The notes: generated by a model not told the origin, from the sequence alone. A stretch of DNA of 53,724 bases from an uncultured Campylobacter sp. (GCF_938039245.1 NZ_CALHVN010000034.1:1-53724); one strand, 5' to 3'. Shown: positions 7,259-15,782, counted from the stretch's first letter. Numbers and translations are program-made.

Positions 7259-9235
7259 ATGAAAAATTTTGAAATTTCGTCCAAATTTAGCCCGAGCGAG
7301 GATCAAGCCCGTGCAGTCGCTAACATCGTAGCCTCCGTAAGATCTGGCAACAAATATCAAACGCTTCTAGGCGTCACGGGCTCGGGCAAGACCTTTACGA
7401 TGGCAAACGTGATAAAAGAGCTAAATATGCCTACTCTAATAATGACGCATAACAAATCCCTTGCCGCGCAGCTTTACAGCGAATTTAAGGGCTTTTTCCC
7501 TAAAAATCACGTGGAGTATTTCATCAGTTACTACGACTACTATCAGCCCGAGGCCTACATCCCGCGTCAAGACCTTTTCATCGAAAAAGACAGCTCCGTA
7601 AACGAAGAACTCGAGCGTCTACGCCTCTCTGCGACGGCAAGCTTGCTCAGCTTTGACGACGTCGTGTGCGTGGCATCGGTGTCGGCCAACTACGGCTTAG
7701 GCAATCCTAGCGAATACCAAGGCATGGTCGCATATCTAAACGTCGGCGATAAAATCAATCAGCGCGCGCTACTGCAAAAGCTAGTGGATATGGGATACAA
7801 GCGAAACGACGTTTATTTCGACCGCGGCGACTTTCGCGTAAACGGCGACGTGGTGGACGTATATCCCGCGTATTTTAACGACGAGGCGTTTAGGATCGAG
7901 TTTTTCGGCGACGAGATCGAGACAATGTATAGCCTGGATGTGTTGGAAAACAAAAAAAGACACGATCTGAAAAAATTTATCCTCTACCCGACCAGCCAGT
8001 TTATCGTGGGCGCAGACCGCCTAAAAATCGCGATCAAACAGATCGAAGAGGAGCTGGCGGAGCGGCTAAAAGAATTTAACGACCAAGGCAAGCTCGTAGA
8101 AGCGCAGCGCCTAAAACAGCGAGTGGAATTTGACCTAGAGATGATGAGTAGCACGGGCATGTGCAAGGGCATAGAAAACTACGCGCGCCACCTAACAGGA
8201 CAAAAGGCGGGAGAGACGCCCTACTCGATGTTTGATTATTTCGAGCTGGGCGGCAAGGACTACCTAGTCATCGTGGACGAAAGCCACGTGAGCCTGCCGC
8301 AGTTTCGCGGTATGTACGCAGGTGACCGCAGCCGCAAAGAGGTGCTGGTGGAGTACGGATTTCGCCTCCCGTCCGCGCTTGATAACCGTCCGCTTAAATT
8401 TGACGAGTTTATAAACAAACGCGCCAAATTTCTTTTCGTCTCGGCGACCCCGAACGAATACGAGATAAATTTAAGCCGCGGCCACGTCTACGAGCAAATT
8501 TTACGCCCGACCGGACTGCTTGATCCCTTAATCGAGATAAAAGACAGCGAAAATCAGGTGGAGATTTTATTTGACGAGGCGAAAAAAACCATCGAGAGAA
8601 ACGAGCGCGTGCTAGTCACCGTGCTCACCAAAAAGATGGCCGAGGAGCTCAGCCGCTACTACACCGAGCTTGGCATCAAGGTCAAATACATGCACTCAGA
8701 CATCGACGCCGTCGAGCGAAACGAGATCATCCGCGGGCTGCGCGGGGGCGAGTTTGATATGCTCATCGGCATAAATTTACTCAGAGAGGGGCTTGACCTG
8801 CCCGAGGTTAGCCTCATAGCCATCATGGATGCCGACAAGGAGGGCTTTTTGCGCTCGACGACGAGCCTGATCCAAACGATGGGGCGCGCGGCTAGAAACG
8901 TAAACGGCCGAGTGCTGATGTTTGCCAAAAAGATCACCAAATCCATGCAAGAAGCGATGGATACGACGCTGGCACGCCGCAAGATGCAAGAGGAGTACAA
9001 CCGCGCCCACGGCATCACGCCGCGCTCGGCCAGCCGAAATATCGAGGAGAGCCTGCATGTCGAGGACGGCACGGAGATCTTAAGAAAAGGCGCAAATCTG
9101 GAAAAAATGCCTGCTAGCGAGCGAGCGAGTATCATAAAAGAGCTAAGAAAACAGATGCTGGAGGCGGCGGCGCAGCTGGAGTTTGAGAAGGCGGCGGCGC
9201 TACGCGACGAAATCGCCAAGATACGTAAACTATGA
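7259..9235 (+). CDS. uvrB: Excinuclease ABC subunit UvrB
   Basis: UvrB is the damage-verifying subunit of nucleotide excision repair; it receives the lesion from UvrA and then recruits UvrC. The 658-residue length is normal. Walker A GVTGSGKT is at residues 38-45. The beta-hairpin that clamps DNA is recognisable from YYDYYQPEAYIP onward. Helicase motifs DESH and GRAARN are present. The C-terminal UVR domain is at about residues 620-655 (RKQMLEAAAQLEFEKAAALR). It is transcribed alone and divergently from the coiled-coil gene. The product is intact, and the genome-conserved order priA-uvrB supports the call. Confidence 0.98.
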   Translation: MKNFEISSKFSPSEDQARAVANIVASVRSGNKYQTLLGVTGSGKTFTMANVIKELNMPTLIMTHNKSLAAQLYSEFKGFFPKNHVEYFISYYDYYQPEAYIPRQDLFIEKDSSVNEELERLRLSATASLLSFDDVVCVASVSANYGLGNPSEYQGMVAYLNVGDKINQRALLQKLVDMGYKRNDVYFDRGDFRVNGDVVDVYPAYFNDEAFRIEFFGDEIETMYSLDVLENKKRHDLKKFILYPTSQFIVGADRLKIAIKQIEEELAERLKEFNDQGKLVEAQRLKQRVEFDLEMMSSTGMCKGIENYARHLTGQKAGETPYSMFDYFELGGKDYLVIVDESHVSLPQFRGMYAGDRSRKEVLVEYGFRLPSALDNRPLKFDEFINKRAKFLFVSATPNEYEINLSRGHVYEQILRPTGLLDPLIEIKDSENQVEILFDEAKKTIERNERVLVTVLTKKMAEELSRYYTELGIKVKYMHSDIDAVERNEIIRGLRGGEFDMLIGINLLREGLDLPEVSLIAIMDADKEGFLRSTTSLIQTMGRAARNVNGRVLMFAKKITKSMQEAMDTTLARRKMQEEYNRAHGITPRSASRNIEESLHVEDGTEILRKGANLEKMPASERASIIKELRKQMLEAAAQLEFEKAAALRDEIAKIRKL

Positions 9236-9551
9236 AGGCGTTGTCTTTTGCGTATCTTTAAATGAGTTTGCTAAAATTTTGCTCGGCGGACTACCTGTCC
9301 AGCCTACGCAAAATTTTATCTACACAACATTTAAATCTATCGCAAAATACTTCCGCCTTATCGTTTTGCGTTCAAATTTGGAGTCCAATTTGGCTAAATT
9401 TTGTAAATTTGGCTTCAAATTTTACTCACCGAGACCCGAGTCTTGAAAATGTCAAATTTTAAAAATGACACAAAATTTATTTAGCCAATTTTTACTAAAA
9501 TATGACATATTTGTAAAAAGCAAAATTTTAATCAAAAGAGGAGCATACAAA
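9236..9551. other. Intergenic stretch after uvrB
   Basis: No convincing gene is present. A 7-bp inverted repeat, CGCAAAA (9341-9347) with TTTTGCG (9364-9370), could end uvrB transcription but has no proper T-run. The second half is AT-rich and probably holds the promoter for the gene at 9552. AAATTT occurs repeatedly. Confidence 0.5.
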
Positions 9552-9911
9552 ATGTTAAAAGAGGAGATTAAAATTACGGAACGAGATTTTTATTCCATCT
9601 TTGATATAAAAGGCGGCTTAATAAAAACGCTAGCAGAGTGTACACTTGACGGCAAGTACTATGGCTCTGCGGTCAGAATCACAACAAGAAATTTATATCA
9701 AAATCTAAACAAAAAAACAAATTTTGTAGACGACATAGAAACGGAAGTTGTTTTTAGGATACCTTGCTTAACCGACAAAGATGCAGGCATCCTAGCGGCG
9801 CATATCAGAGACATATTTTCGAGCGGCAAAATCTTACGCCTAAGTTGTGATTTTATAGATAATAAAATAGTTAATATCAAAGAAAGCTACGATGAAATTT
9901 TAGCCCAATAG
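9552..9911 (+). CDS. Orphan 119-residue protein
   Basis: I do not recognise this protein. An upstream in-frame ATG at 9465 would add 29 residues, but the ATG at 9552 has GAGGAG eight bases before it and is preferred. The product begins MLKEEIKITERDFYSIFDIK, is soluble and mixed alpha/beta, and has no signal peptide or membrane segment. The segment DIETEVVFRIPCLTDKDAGI, followed by AAHIRDIFSSGKILRLSCD, suggests a small folded domain. Its DNA is more AT-rich than uvrB and the phosphatase gene, which may mean recent acquisition. It converges on the phosphatase gene, with two bases between the stops. Confidence 0.7.
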   Translation: MLKEEIKITERDFYSIFDIKGGLIKTLAECTLDGKYYGSAVRITTRNLYQNLNKKTNFVDDIETEVVFRIPCLTDKDAGILAAHIRDIFSSGKILRLSCDFIDNKIVNIKESYDEILAQ

Positions 9912-9913
9912 CC

Positions 9914-10606
9914 TCACCCGCCCTCCTCGATATTTTCCTGCATAAAGACTCGCATGCTCGGAAACTCAAGCGCGCAAAGATGGCCAAAATCATGCTTATA
10001 GACGCAGCCCGTGTCGATATTTGCGCCAAATTCCGTGATATCAGGCTCAGCGATTGGCGTATGGCCGTAGACGTTAAAGACGCCATCGTTTTGGCTAAAA
10101 TCGCCTCTACCGCAAAGCACGTGTCGCCTAAACTCCGCCGCACTATCGCCGTCCGAGTTACGCAGCGGCCACATCCGCCCGGCCGCCGAGTGCGATACCA
10201 CGAGCCGCCTGTCCTGCGTGTTTTTAAACTCGTCAAATTCCAAATAAAGCGGCAAATTTGATAAAAACTCTATGTGCGCGAGCTTTTCCGTGCGGCTGGC
10301 TTTGGCGTAGGATGCGAAAGTCTGCGCGCCGCCGTTGAGGAAAAACCAGCGCGGATCGTTAGGCATTTCACCACGTAAAAATGCGTCCTTGTGTTGCAAA
10401 AGGCGGTATTCGTGATTGCCCATTACGACCGCATAACCGCGCTGCATCGCTAACTGCACGACCTCAAAACTCCCCTCGCCGCGGTCTATTAGATCGCCCA
10501 CGAAGCAAATTTTAGAATCAGCGCCGCGCGGCAAGCGATCTATCAAGGCACAAAGGGTTTTATAGCAACCGTGAACGTCGCCGATGAGGTAAATTTGGTC
10601 GTTCAT
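9914..10606 (-). CDS. PPP-family metallophosphoesterase
   Basis: This 230-residue enzyme has the phosphoprotein phosphatase metal-site motifs in order: GDVHGC (9-14), GDLIDRG (37-43) and GNHE (63-66). Further C-terminal histidines occur in VSHSAAG and VYGHTPI. These bind two metal ions and hydrolyse phosphate esters. Relatives include bacterial serine/threonine protein phosphatases and the ApaH diadenosine tetraphosphatases. The size fits the bacterial PrpA/PrpE-like group, but the substrate cannot be decided from sequence. The protein is cytosolic. The upstream lipoprotein gene ends 18 bases before its start, so the two may be cotranscribed. Confidence 0.9.
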   Translation of the reverse strand: MNDQIYLIGDVHGCYKTLCALIDRLPRGADSKICFVGDLIDRGEGSFEVVQLAMQRGYAVVMGNHEYRLLQHKDAFLRGEMPNDPRWFFLNGGAQTFASYAKASRTEKLAHIEFLSNLPLYLEFDEFKNTQDRRLVVSHSAAGRMWPLRNSDGDSAAEFRRHVLCGRGDFSQNDGVFNVYGHTPIAEPDITEFGANIDTGCVYKHDFGHLCALEFPSMRVFMQENIEEGG

Positions 10607-10624
10607 TTTGCTAAAATTTATACA

Positions 10625-11308
10625 CTACCAACGATAGTTTTTATCAAAAAGATTGTCTAGGCTATCTTTTCTATACTCCAAGCCATTCAAGATCGCATTC
10701 ACGCCATCCCTACTGAGATCTCTAAATTTGACGCCCTCAAAATCAAAATACACTAGTCTGCCGTTATCGCTTATTTTGACAATCCGCATAGCATATTGAG
10801 AAAGACTAAATTTATCTACACCTACACAATCGCTGAGCTCGTCGGCGTATTTAGCAATTATCTCTTTTATCATCATTTTTGATTTATACTGCTGCTCGGT
10901 CGCATAAGTAGCTACGCTCGGAGCTAACTTTTCAATATTTTTCTCATAGGATTTAAATTTATCGGTTTTAGTTACCGTTCCGTTTTTCGAGGTCGCAAGG
11001 GCAGATTTTAAAAACTCTATGTTTAAATTTATCATAGCATAGGCATCGACCTTTATCCACTCCAGCGCGTCCCTATCAGCGTTGATGTACGGGTTAAATT
11101 TGCTCGGCAGATACATTTTTGACGCATTTAAATTTCGCCAGAATTTTTCATGAGCCGTTTGGTCAAATTTGATCCGCCCACCCGCAATGTCTATTGCAAC
11201 CTTTCTAGCTATGTGTAAATTTTCGCTAGTTGAGCTTCCATCGCCCTTTGACGCTATGCCACATCCGCAAAATAGTAGCGCAATCATAAAAATAATCAGC
11301 TTTTTCAT
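10625..11308 (-). CDS. Putative lipoprotein, function unknown
   Basis: The start at 11308 is preferred over an in-frame ATG at 11356 because AGGAG lies five bases upstream and because it gives a clean lipoprotein signal: MKKLIIFMIALLFCGCG, with a cleavage Cys in the GCG context. The mature part, about 210 residues, is soluble and lysine-rich (NASKMYLPSKFNPYINADRD, later VGVDKFSLSQYAMRIV). I do not recognise a family. The product is expected to be anchored to the inner or outer membrane facing the periplasm. It lies upstream of the phosphatase gene on the same strand. Real gene; function unknown. Confidence 0.75.
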   Translation of the reverse strand: MKKLIIFMIALLFCGCGIASKGDGSSTSENLHIARKVAIDIAGGRIKFDQTAHEKFWRNLNASKMYLPSKFNPYINADRDALEWIKVDAYAMINLNIEFLKSALATSKNGTVTKTDKFKSYEKNIEKLAPSVATYATEQQYKSKMMIKEIIAKYADELSDCVGVDKFSLSQYAMRIVKISDNGRLVYFDFEGVKFRDLSRDGVNAILNGLEYRKDSLDNLFDKNYRW

Positions 11309-11428
11309 CGCTTCTCCTAAAAATATAAATTTGCAAAATTTTACTACCATAAGCATTAAATTTTACTTGCAAGGCGGTTCAAATTTGTCCATCAAATTTA
11401 GAAGTTTCAAGGTGCAGGTCTCGGTGCG

Positions 11429-11471
11429 TCAATTTTGAAGCCGAAATCTAAAAATTTGACTTCAAAATTGA
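11429..11471. repeat. 12-bp perfect inverted repeat
   Basis: TCAATTTTGAAG (11429-11440) and its exact complement CTTCAAAATTGA (11460-11471) are separated by 19 bases. The structure lies between the lipoprotein start and the 131-bp inverted-repeat element. No T-run follows on either strand, so an operator or structured RNA is as likely as a terminator. Confidence 0.5.
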
Positions 11472-11494
11472 ATAGAGAATAATAAGGTGAAGTA

Positions 11495-11625
11495 TCGCGA
11501 GACGATTTTTCGAGTTTTCTGCTTCACAAGCTCGCAGCTGCAAGCAGAAGAAGCAAAATTGAGCGTGCGCTAGGCATATAGCCTGCGGAGCGAAATTTTG
11601 CAAAATCTCGGAAAAGCGCTCGCGA
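11495..11625. repeat. 131-bp element with imperfect terminal inverted repeats
   Basis: The left end (11495-11522, beginning TCGCGAGACGATTTTTCGAG) aligns with the reverse complement of the right end (11600-11625, beginning TCGCGAGCGCTTTTCCGAG) over about 27 bases with a few mismatches and gaps. Inside lie an 8-bp stem (TTCTGCTT 11517-11524 with AAGCAGAA 11542-11549), the small hairpin AGGC/GCCT near 11571-11584 and the palindrome ATTTTGCAAAAT. TCGCGAGACGA also occurs as a direct repeat at 11495-11505 and 11620-11630. There is no open frame inside. It resembles a MITE- or REP-like element or a folded RNA downstream of ppk. No second copy was seen in the window. Confidence 0.5.
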
Positions 11626-11647
11626 GACGAGCCTTCCTAAAAGCTGC

Positions 11648-13741
11648 TTAACTTTCTTTCAAAAGTTTCGCCACCATTTGCTCGCTCTTCCCCTTATCGG
11701 TATCCTTTTTCGTCGCCTTGTATATCCCGCTCACGTACTCCTCGAGCACCTCTTGCGAGTTTATGCGCGCGTCGCCTTCTTTAGGTCTCACCTTGGCGTA
11801 TTCGCCGCTGTTTTGCAGCTCAAAAGCTAGCTCGTTATCGCTAAGCTGCAAGCGCAAAAACTCGAGCAAGCGCTCTTGCAAATTTTTATCGATTATCGGC
11901 GTCATGAGCTCTAGGCGGCGCTCGAGATTTCGCGGCATCCAGTCGGCGGAAGCGATGTAAATTTGAGGGTCAGCGTGCCTGAAATAAAATATCCTCGCGT
12001 GCTCAAGGTATTTGCCGATGAGCGATCTCACGCGGATATTTTCGCTAAGGCCTTTCACGCCAGGACGCACGCAGCAGATGCCGCGCACAATGAGATCGAT
12101 CTTCACGCCTGCGCTACTAGCCTTTACCAGCGCGTCTATGATGTCGCTATCAACCAGCGCGTTCATCTTGGCCACAATCCTGCCCTGCTCGCCGTGCGCG
12201 GTTTCGGTTTTTATCATCTCCAGCACGCGCTCTTTTATCTGCATCGGCGACATAGAAAGCGTCTGCAAGCGGCGGTTTTTAGAAAAGCCGGAAAGTATGT
12301 GAAAAAACGTCGTCGTATCGCTCGCAAACTCCGCCCTGCTCGTAAAATAGCTCACGTCGGTGTAAATTTTCGCCGAACCGCCGTTATAGTTGCCCGTGGA
12401 TAGGTGCATGTAAAATTTGAGCTTGCCGCCCTCTTGGCGGATGACTTGGCTCACTTTTGCGTGCACCTTAAAGCCCGTGATGCCGTATATCACGTGCGCG
12501 CCGGCATCCTCTAGAGCCTTTGCCCAGTGCAGGTTGTTTTCCTCGTCGAACCTCGCCTTTAGCTCGACCATCACGGTTACCTGTTTGCCGTCGTTTGCGG
12601 CGTCGATGAGAGCCTGGATGATAGGCGAGCTTTTATCGACGCGGTAGAGCGTCATGCGGATCGAGATCACGCGCGGATCCTTGCTCGCCTCTTTGATAAA
12701 CTGTACGACGGGATCAAAGCTCTCGTAGGGATGCACGACTAGCACGTCTTCTTTATCGATGACGTCAAACATCGAGAGATGAGTGCTAAAAGGCGGCAAT
12801 GTCTTTGGCGCGTACGGCGGCAGGCAAAGGTGCGAGAATTCTTTATTTCCCACGATTTGCCAAAGCGAATTTAGCGTGAGCGGGACGGTGTACTCGTAGA
12901 TGTCTTTGTAAAAAATCTTCATATGCGAGTTTAAAAACTCGACTATCTCGGCGTCGGCGTCCTTTTGTATCTGCATGCGGACAAAGGCCCCCTTGCGACG
13001 TAGCTTGAGCCCTTGTTCTAGGATCATCATAAAATCATCCGCCTCTTCCTCCTCGATGACGATGTCGGCATTTCGCGTCACCCTAAACGCTGCCGAACTA
13101 AGCAGCTTGTAGCCCGGGAAAATCTCCTCCGCGTGGCGATGCACGATCGTTTCTATCGGTACGTAGACGTTGTCGGCCGCTTGATAAAATCTCGGCAAAA
13201 CGCGCGAGATACGTATCATGCCAAATTTCACTATCTCGGGGCTATCCGCGTCGGCAAGCTTGACGGCTAGGCTAAAGCTAAGGTTGTTTAGATGAGGATA
13301 CGGGTGCGTAGCATCCACCGCGATAGGCACGATGACGGGCAGGATGTTTGAGAAAAAATACTCGTCGCATTTGGCGCGGAGCTCGGGCGAAATTTCGTCG
13401 TAATTTTTCATAAAAAGCCCGTTTTGCGCGAGTTCTTTTAGCGCGTCTTTGTAGTGCCTTTCTACGATAGATAGCTCGTCTTTGATGTATTTTCTAATCT
13501 CTCTTAGCTGATCGAGCGGGCTCATGCCGTCGCTACCGCTAGCAGCAACTCCAGCGGCAAAAAGCTGCTTTAGCCCCGCGATGCGGATCATATAAAATTC
13601 ATCCAAATTCGTCATATAAATCGCGATAAATTTTAGTTTTTCAAGCGGCGGCAACGCCTTTTCGCATTGGGCTAAAACGCGCGAGTTAAAACGCAACCAG
13701 CTAAGCTCTCGGTTGATAAAAACACTCTTTGTCTCATCCAT
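11648..13741 (-). CDS. ppk: Polyphosphate kinase 1
   Basis: PPK1 transfers the gamma phosphate of ATP to inorganic polyphosphate through a phosphohistidine. The 697-residue length is normal. The N-terminal domain opens with FINRELSWLRFNSRV. The body contains VHPYESFDPV and SIRMTLYR. The autophosphorylated histidine lies in GFKVHAKVSQ (His427). The second catalytic histidine region is at about 581-589, followed by SADWMPRNLERR. The enzyme is cytosolic or membrane-associated and supports stress survival and virulence in Campylobacter. It is transcribed alone, and its downstream region carries the inverted-repeat element at 11495-11625. Confidence 0.97.
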   Translation of the reverse strand: MDETKSVFINRELSWLRFNSRVLAQCEKALPPLEKLKFIAIYMTNLDEFYMIRIAGLKQLFAAGVAASGSDGMSPLDQLREIRKYIKDELSIVERHYKDALKELAQNGLFMKNYDEISPELRAKCDEYFFSNILPVIVPIAVDATHPYPHLNNLSFSLAVKLADADSPEIVKFGMIRISRVLPRFYQAADNVYVPIETIVHRHAEEIFPGYKLLSSAAFRVTRNADIVIEEEEADDFMMILEQGLKLRRKGAFVRMQIQKDADAEIVEFLNSHMKIFYKDIYEYTVPLTLNSLWQIVGNKEFSHLCLPPYAPKTLPPFSTHLSMFDVIDKEDVLVVHPYESFDPVVQFIKEASKDPRVISIRMTLYRVDKSSPIIQALIDAANDGKQVTVMVELKARFDEENNLHWAKALEDAGAHVIYGITGFKVHAKVSQVIRQEGGKLKFYMHLSTGNYNGGSAKIYTDVSYFTSRAEFASDTTTFFHILSGFSKNRRLQTLSMSPMQIKERVLEMIKTETAHGEQGRIVAKMNALVDSDIIDALVKASSAGVKIDLIVRGICCVRPGVKGLSENIRVRSLIGKYLEHARIFYFRHADPQIYIASADWMPRNLERRLELMTPIIDKNLQERLLEFLRLQLSDNELAFELQNSGEYAKVRPKEGDARINSQEVLEEYVSGIYKATKKDTDKGKSEQMVAKLLKES

Positions 13742-13877
13742 TTTCCATCCTTTTTAATGTTTTATAAATTTTAGCGAATTTTATCTTAAATCACGGTCTA
13801 TCCGAAAAAGATGCGAGCTTGTGTTACAATAAACAAAAAATAAATTAAGCTTCGGCAAAAATAGGCAAGGGAAAAAG

Positions 13878-13955
13878 ATGGATTATATTTGGGCGGTTAT
13901 TATTTTATGCGTAGGAATAGCGGTTTTTTGGGCACTCAAAAAGATTTCGATGTAG
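13878..13955 (+). CDS. 25-residue single-pass membrane peptide
   Basis: An ATG at 13878 follows AAGGGAAAAAG, a good ribosome-binding site, and opens a 25-codon frame ending in TAG. The product starts MDYIWAVIILCVGIAVFWAL and ends KKISM. This is one hydrophobic helix with aromatic residues at both membrane borders and a positive C-terminus, which suggests N-out or N-in single-pass topology of the CydX/CcoQ size class. A 9-bp hairpin (13962-13970 with 13979-13987) follows the stop. It stands alone between the ppk start and the DUF465 gene. I do not recognise it. The composition and signals make a real small protein likely, but conservation is untested. Confidence 0.6.
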   Translation: MDYIWAVIILCVGIAVFWALKKISM

Positions 13956-13961
13956 TAGCAT

Positions 13962-13987
13962 CGTAAATTTGAAAAACAAAATTTACG
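13962..13987. terminator. Hairpin after the small membrane peptide
   Basis: CGTAAATTT at 13962-13970 pairs perfectly with AAATTTACG at 13979-13987 over an eight-base loop, seven bases after the peptide stop. There is no strong T-run on the plus strand, so termination is plausible rather than proven. Confidence 0.4.
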
Positions 13988-14097
13988 GCTTTGCGTCAAA
14001 TTTGATATTTTTGTAGCGATTTTGCATTCTTGTTTTGAATTAAATTTAGCGCGATTTACAACTATCAAAGATGAAAATTTGAGAGAATTTGAGGTAG

Positions 14098-14123
14098 AAA
14101 ACGGCGGAGCAAATAGTCCGCCG
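14098..14123 (-). terminator. Terminator of the DUF465 gene
   Basis: On the minus strand CGGCGGA (complement of 14117-14123) pairs with TCCGCCG (complement of 14102-14108) across eight bases, and TTTT follows. It starts nine bases past the stop at 14132. Confidence 0.75.
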
Positions 14124-14131
14124 CGGACAAG

Positions 14132-14356
14132 TCAAAGATTATTTTCTTTTTTATACTCGGCTAAAAAGGCGTAAATTTCGTCTTTTAGTCTCAGTTTCTC
14201 GCGCTTTAAAGCATCTACTTCGGCATCGTTGTAGAAGTTGCCTTTTTGCATTTCGGCGATCTTTTCGTCCAGGTCATTGTGCTTATCAAAAAGCGATGTA
14301 AAGTGCGCATTTGTACCTTTTAGCTTGGTTATAAGCTCTCTATCCTCGTGAAACAT
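14132..14356 (-). CDS. DUF465 / YdcH-family small protein
   Basis: This 74-residue helical protein matches the DUF465 (YdcH-like) family. An N-terminal helix starting MFHEDRELITKL leads into FTSLFDKHNDLDEKIAEMQ. A C-terminal helix then contains the family signature VDALKREKLRLKDEIYAFL. Members form short antiparallel helical hairpins of unknown function. The ribosome-binding site AAGGAG is six bases before the ATG. A terminator follows directly, so it is a single-gene unit. In C. jejuni a comparable small gene sits near rpmB and rpe, as here. About 270 bases without a gene separate it from the channel gene. Confidence 0.88.
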   Translation of the reverse strand: MFHEDRELITKLKGTNAHFTSLFDKHNDLDEKIAEMQKGNFYNDAEVDALKREKLRLKDEIYAFLAEYKKENNL

Positions 14357-14630
14357 CTTTGCTCCTTTAATTAAAGTTTGATTTAATTTTAGCGAATATT
14401 ATTTTAAGAGAGGGTTAAAAAAAGCGTCAAATTCGGAGCATTCCCTAAAATTTACGGCAGTTTGGTTTCGCTTCTAAATAGCTTAAATTTTTACGCTATC
14501 CAAATACAAAAGATGCTTTTGTAAAATTTAAATTTGAGTAAAAGATCGGATCGATCCTTGATTTTAGCGTTAAATTTACGGCTATCTAGGCAAAAATAAA
14601 AATTAAAATACGCATAAATCGTCTCAAATT

Positions 14631-15761
14631 TTAGACGTATTTTAGCTCTTCTGGCTTATGTCTACTTTTTATGACTCGTTTGGTTAGGCGTATCGACTCG
14701 CCAGTGCCGATGACTAGTAGCTTCGTACCCGTACCGATTAGCGTATCGCCCTTTGGCATCGGGATAAATTTGTTATTCACGTCTTTGATACCTACGACGT
14801 CGGCGTTTGTTATGTTTCGTAGATTTGTTTCTTTTAGGCGTTTAAAGCGCACCCATGAGTAGTCGGGAACCAGGATCTCCTCGATGTCGATCGGCGAGTC
14901 TTGCTTATACAAAAACTGCTCGAGCAAATTTTCCATATCCGGACGCACGCTCATCGCACTAAGGCGCTGGGCGACTAGCTTTGATGGGCTCACGACGCTA
15001 TTTGCACCGAGCTTTTTTAGGCGTTCGGTATCGTCTTGGTTGTCGGAGTTCGTCATTATAAAATAGGGCTTTTTACGTCCGATCTCTTTTTCAAAAAGCC
15101 TTACGGTCGCGATAAGCGCGATATTGTCGGCGATATTAGAGCTTAGCGTGATCATACCTTTTGCGCTTGAAAAATGCGTCTTTAAAAGCGCGGTTTGCGT
15201 GTGGGGCTGAGAGACGATGTAGTATGGATACTTATTTTTTTCTGCGATCTCGGGCAGATCTTCGCGCGGGTCGATGACGACGAAGGGGATGTGATTTTCT
15301 CTAAATTCTCGGCTTAGCTCTAGTGTGTATTGGTTGTGATAGCAGATAACAAAGTGGTTTTTTAACCTTGCGATCTTATATAGCATTCGTCTCTCCTTTA
15401 TGATCGCTACGAGCGCGCCTTTTTTTAAAACCTCGAGCATCAAACCCGTAGAAAACGTAAAAACGGCAAAACCGAGTAAAATAAACGTGATGGTAAAAAG
15501 CCGTCCAGCCGGGGAAATAGGCGCAACCTCGGTAAATCCGACGGTCGTAAAAGTCATACCCGCCTGATATATCGCGTCAGATAGGCTAAAGCCGTCAATC
15601 GCGACATAACCCATAGCGCCGATCGTCATCATCAAAACGACTAAGATGAGCGGTAGGCGAAACGGGCGAAGTTGTTCGTAGAGTTCGGTATTGAGATTGA
15701 TTTGAGGTTTGGCAGAACTCGACCAGTTGAGGAATTTTAAAATCTTTTTAAACAAAGACAA
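14631..15761 (-). CDS. Two-TM potassium channel with RCK (TrkA-N/TrkA-C) domain
   Basis: This 376-residue protein has two transmembrane helices (about 36-55 and 86-111) around a pore loop with the filter TTVGFT (72-77), then a cytosolic RCK module. An HpKchA/Kch-like potassium channel is the natural reading. The filter has Phe in place of the usual Tyr and Thr where Gly is standard. The Rossmann entry, normally glycine-rich, reads FVICYHNQYT (137-146), so classical NAD binding is doubtful. A TrkA-C domain lies at about 290-370. The gene is followed on the same strand by none of the Trk/Ktr partners. It is 21 bases downstream of rpmB and may be cotranscribed with it. Confidence 0.88.
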   Translation of the reverse strand: MSLFKKILKFLNWSSSAKPQINLNTELYEQLRPFRLPLILVVLMMTIGAMGYVAIDGFSLSDAIYQAGMTFTTVGFTEVAPISPAGRLFTITFILLGFAVFTFSTGLMLEVLKKGALVAIIKERRMLYKIARLKNHFVICYHNQYTLELSREFRENHIPFVVIDPREDLPEIAEKNKYPYYIVSQPHTQTALLKTHFSSAKGMITLSSNIADNIALIATVRLFEKEIGRKKPYFIMTNSDNQDDTERLKKLGANSVVSPSKLVAQRLSAMSVRPDMENLLEQFLYKQDSPIDIEEILVPDYSWVRFKRLKETNLRNITNADVVGIKDVNNKFIPMPKGDTLIGTGTKLLVIGTGESIRLTKRVIKSRHKPEELKYV

Positions 15762-15782
15762 CTCCTCAAATTTGCGGTAAAT

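Noticed and set aside
8659..9219. Long minus-strand frame inside uvrB
   Set aside because: It is the antisense shadow of a conserved coding region; its composition (Ser, Arg, Met rich) is typical of shadow frames.
9914..10606. ApaH (symmetrical Ap4A hydrolase) as a specific name
   Set aside because: The motifs are common to all PPP enzymes and the protein is shorter than ApaH, so only the family is given.
11495..11630. Insertion sequence remnant
   Set aside because: There is no transposase fragment, and TCGCGAGACGA as a target-site duplication is not convincing because it overlaps the inverted ends.
11963..12403. 146-codon frame opposite ppk
   Set aside because: It is antisense to the conserved catalytic part of PPK1 and rich in His, Arg and Ala, as expected for a shadow.
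13883..14068. Minus-strand frame of 61 codons opposite the small membrane peptide
   Set aside because: It has no ribosome-binding site, and the plus-strand peptide with a good site explains the sequence better.
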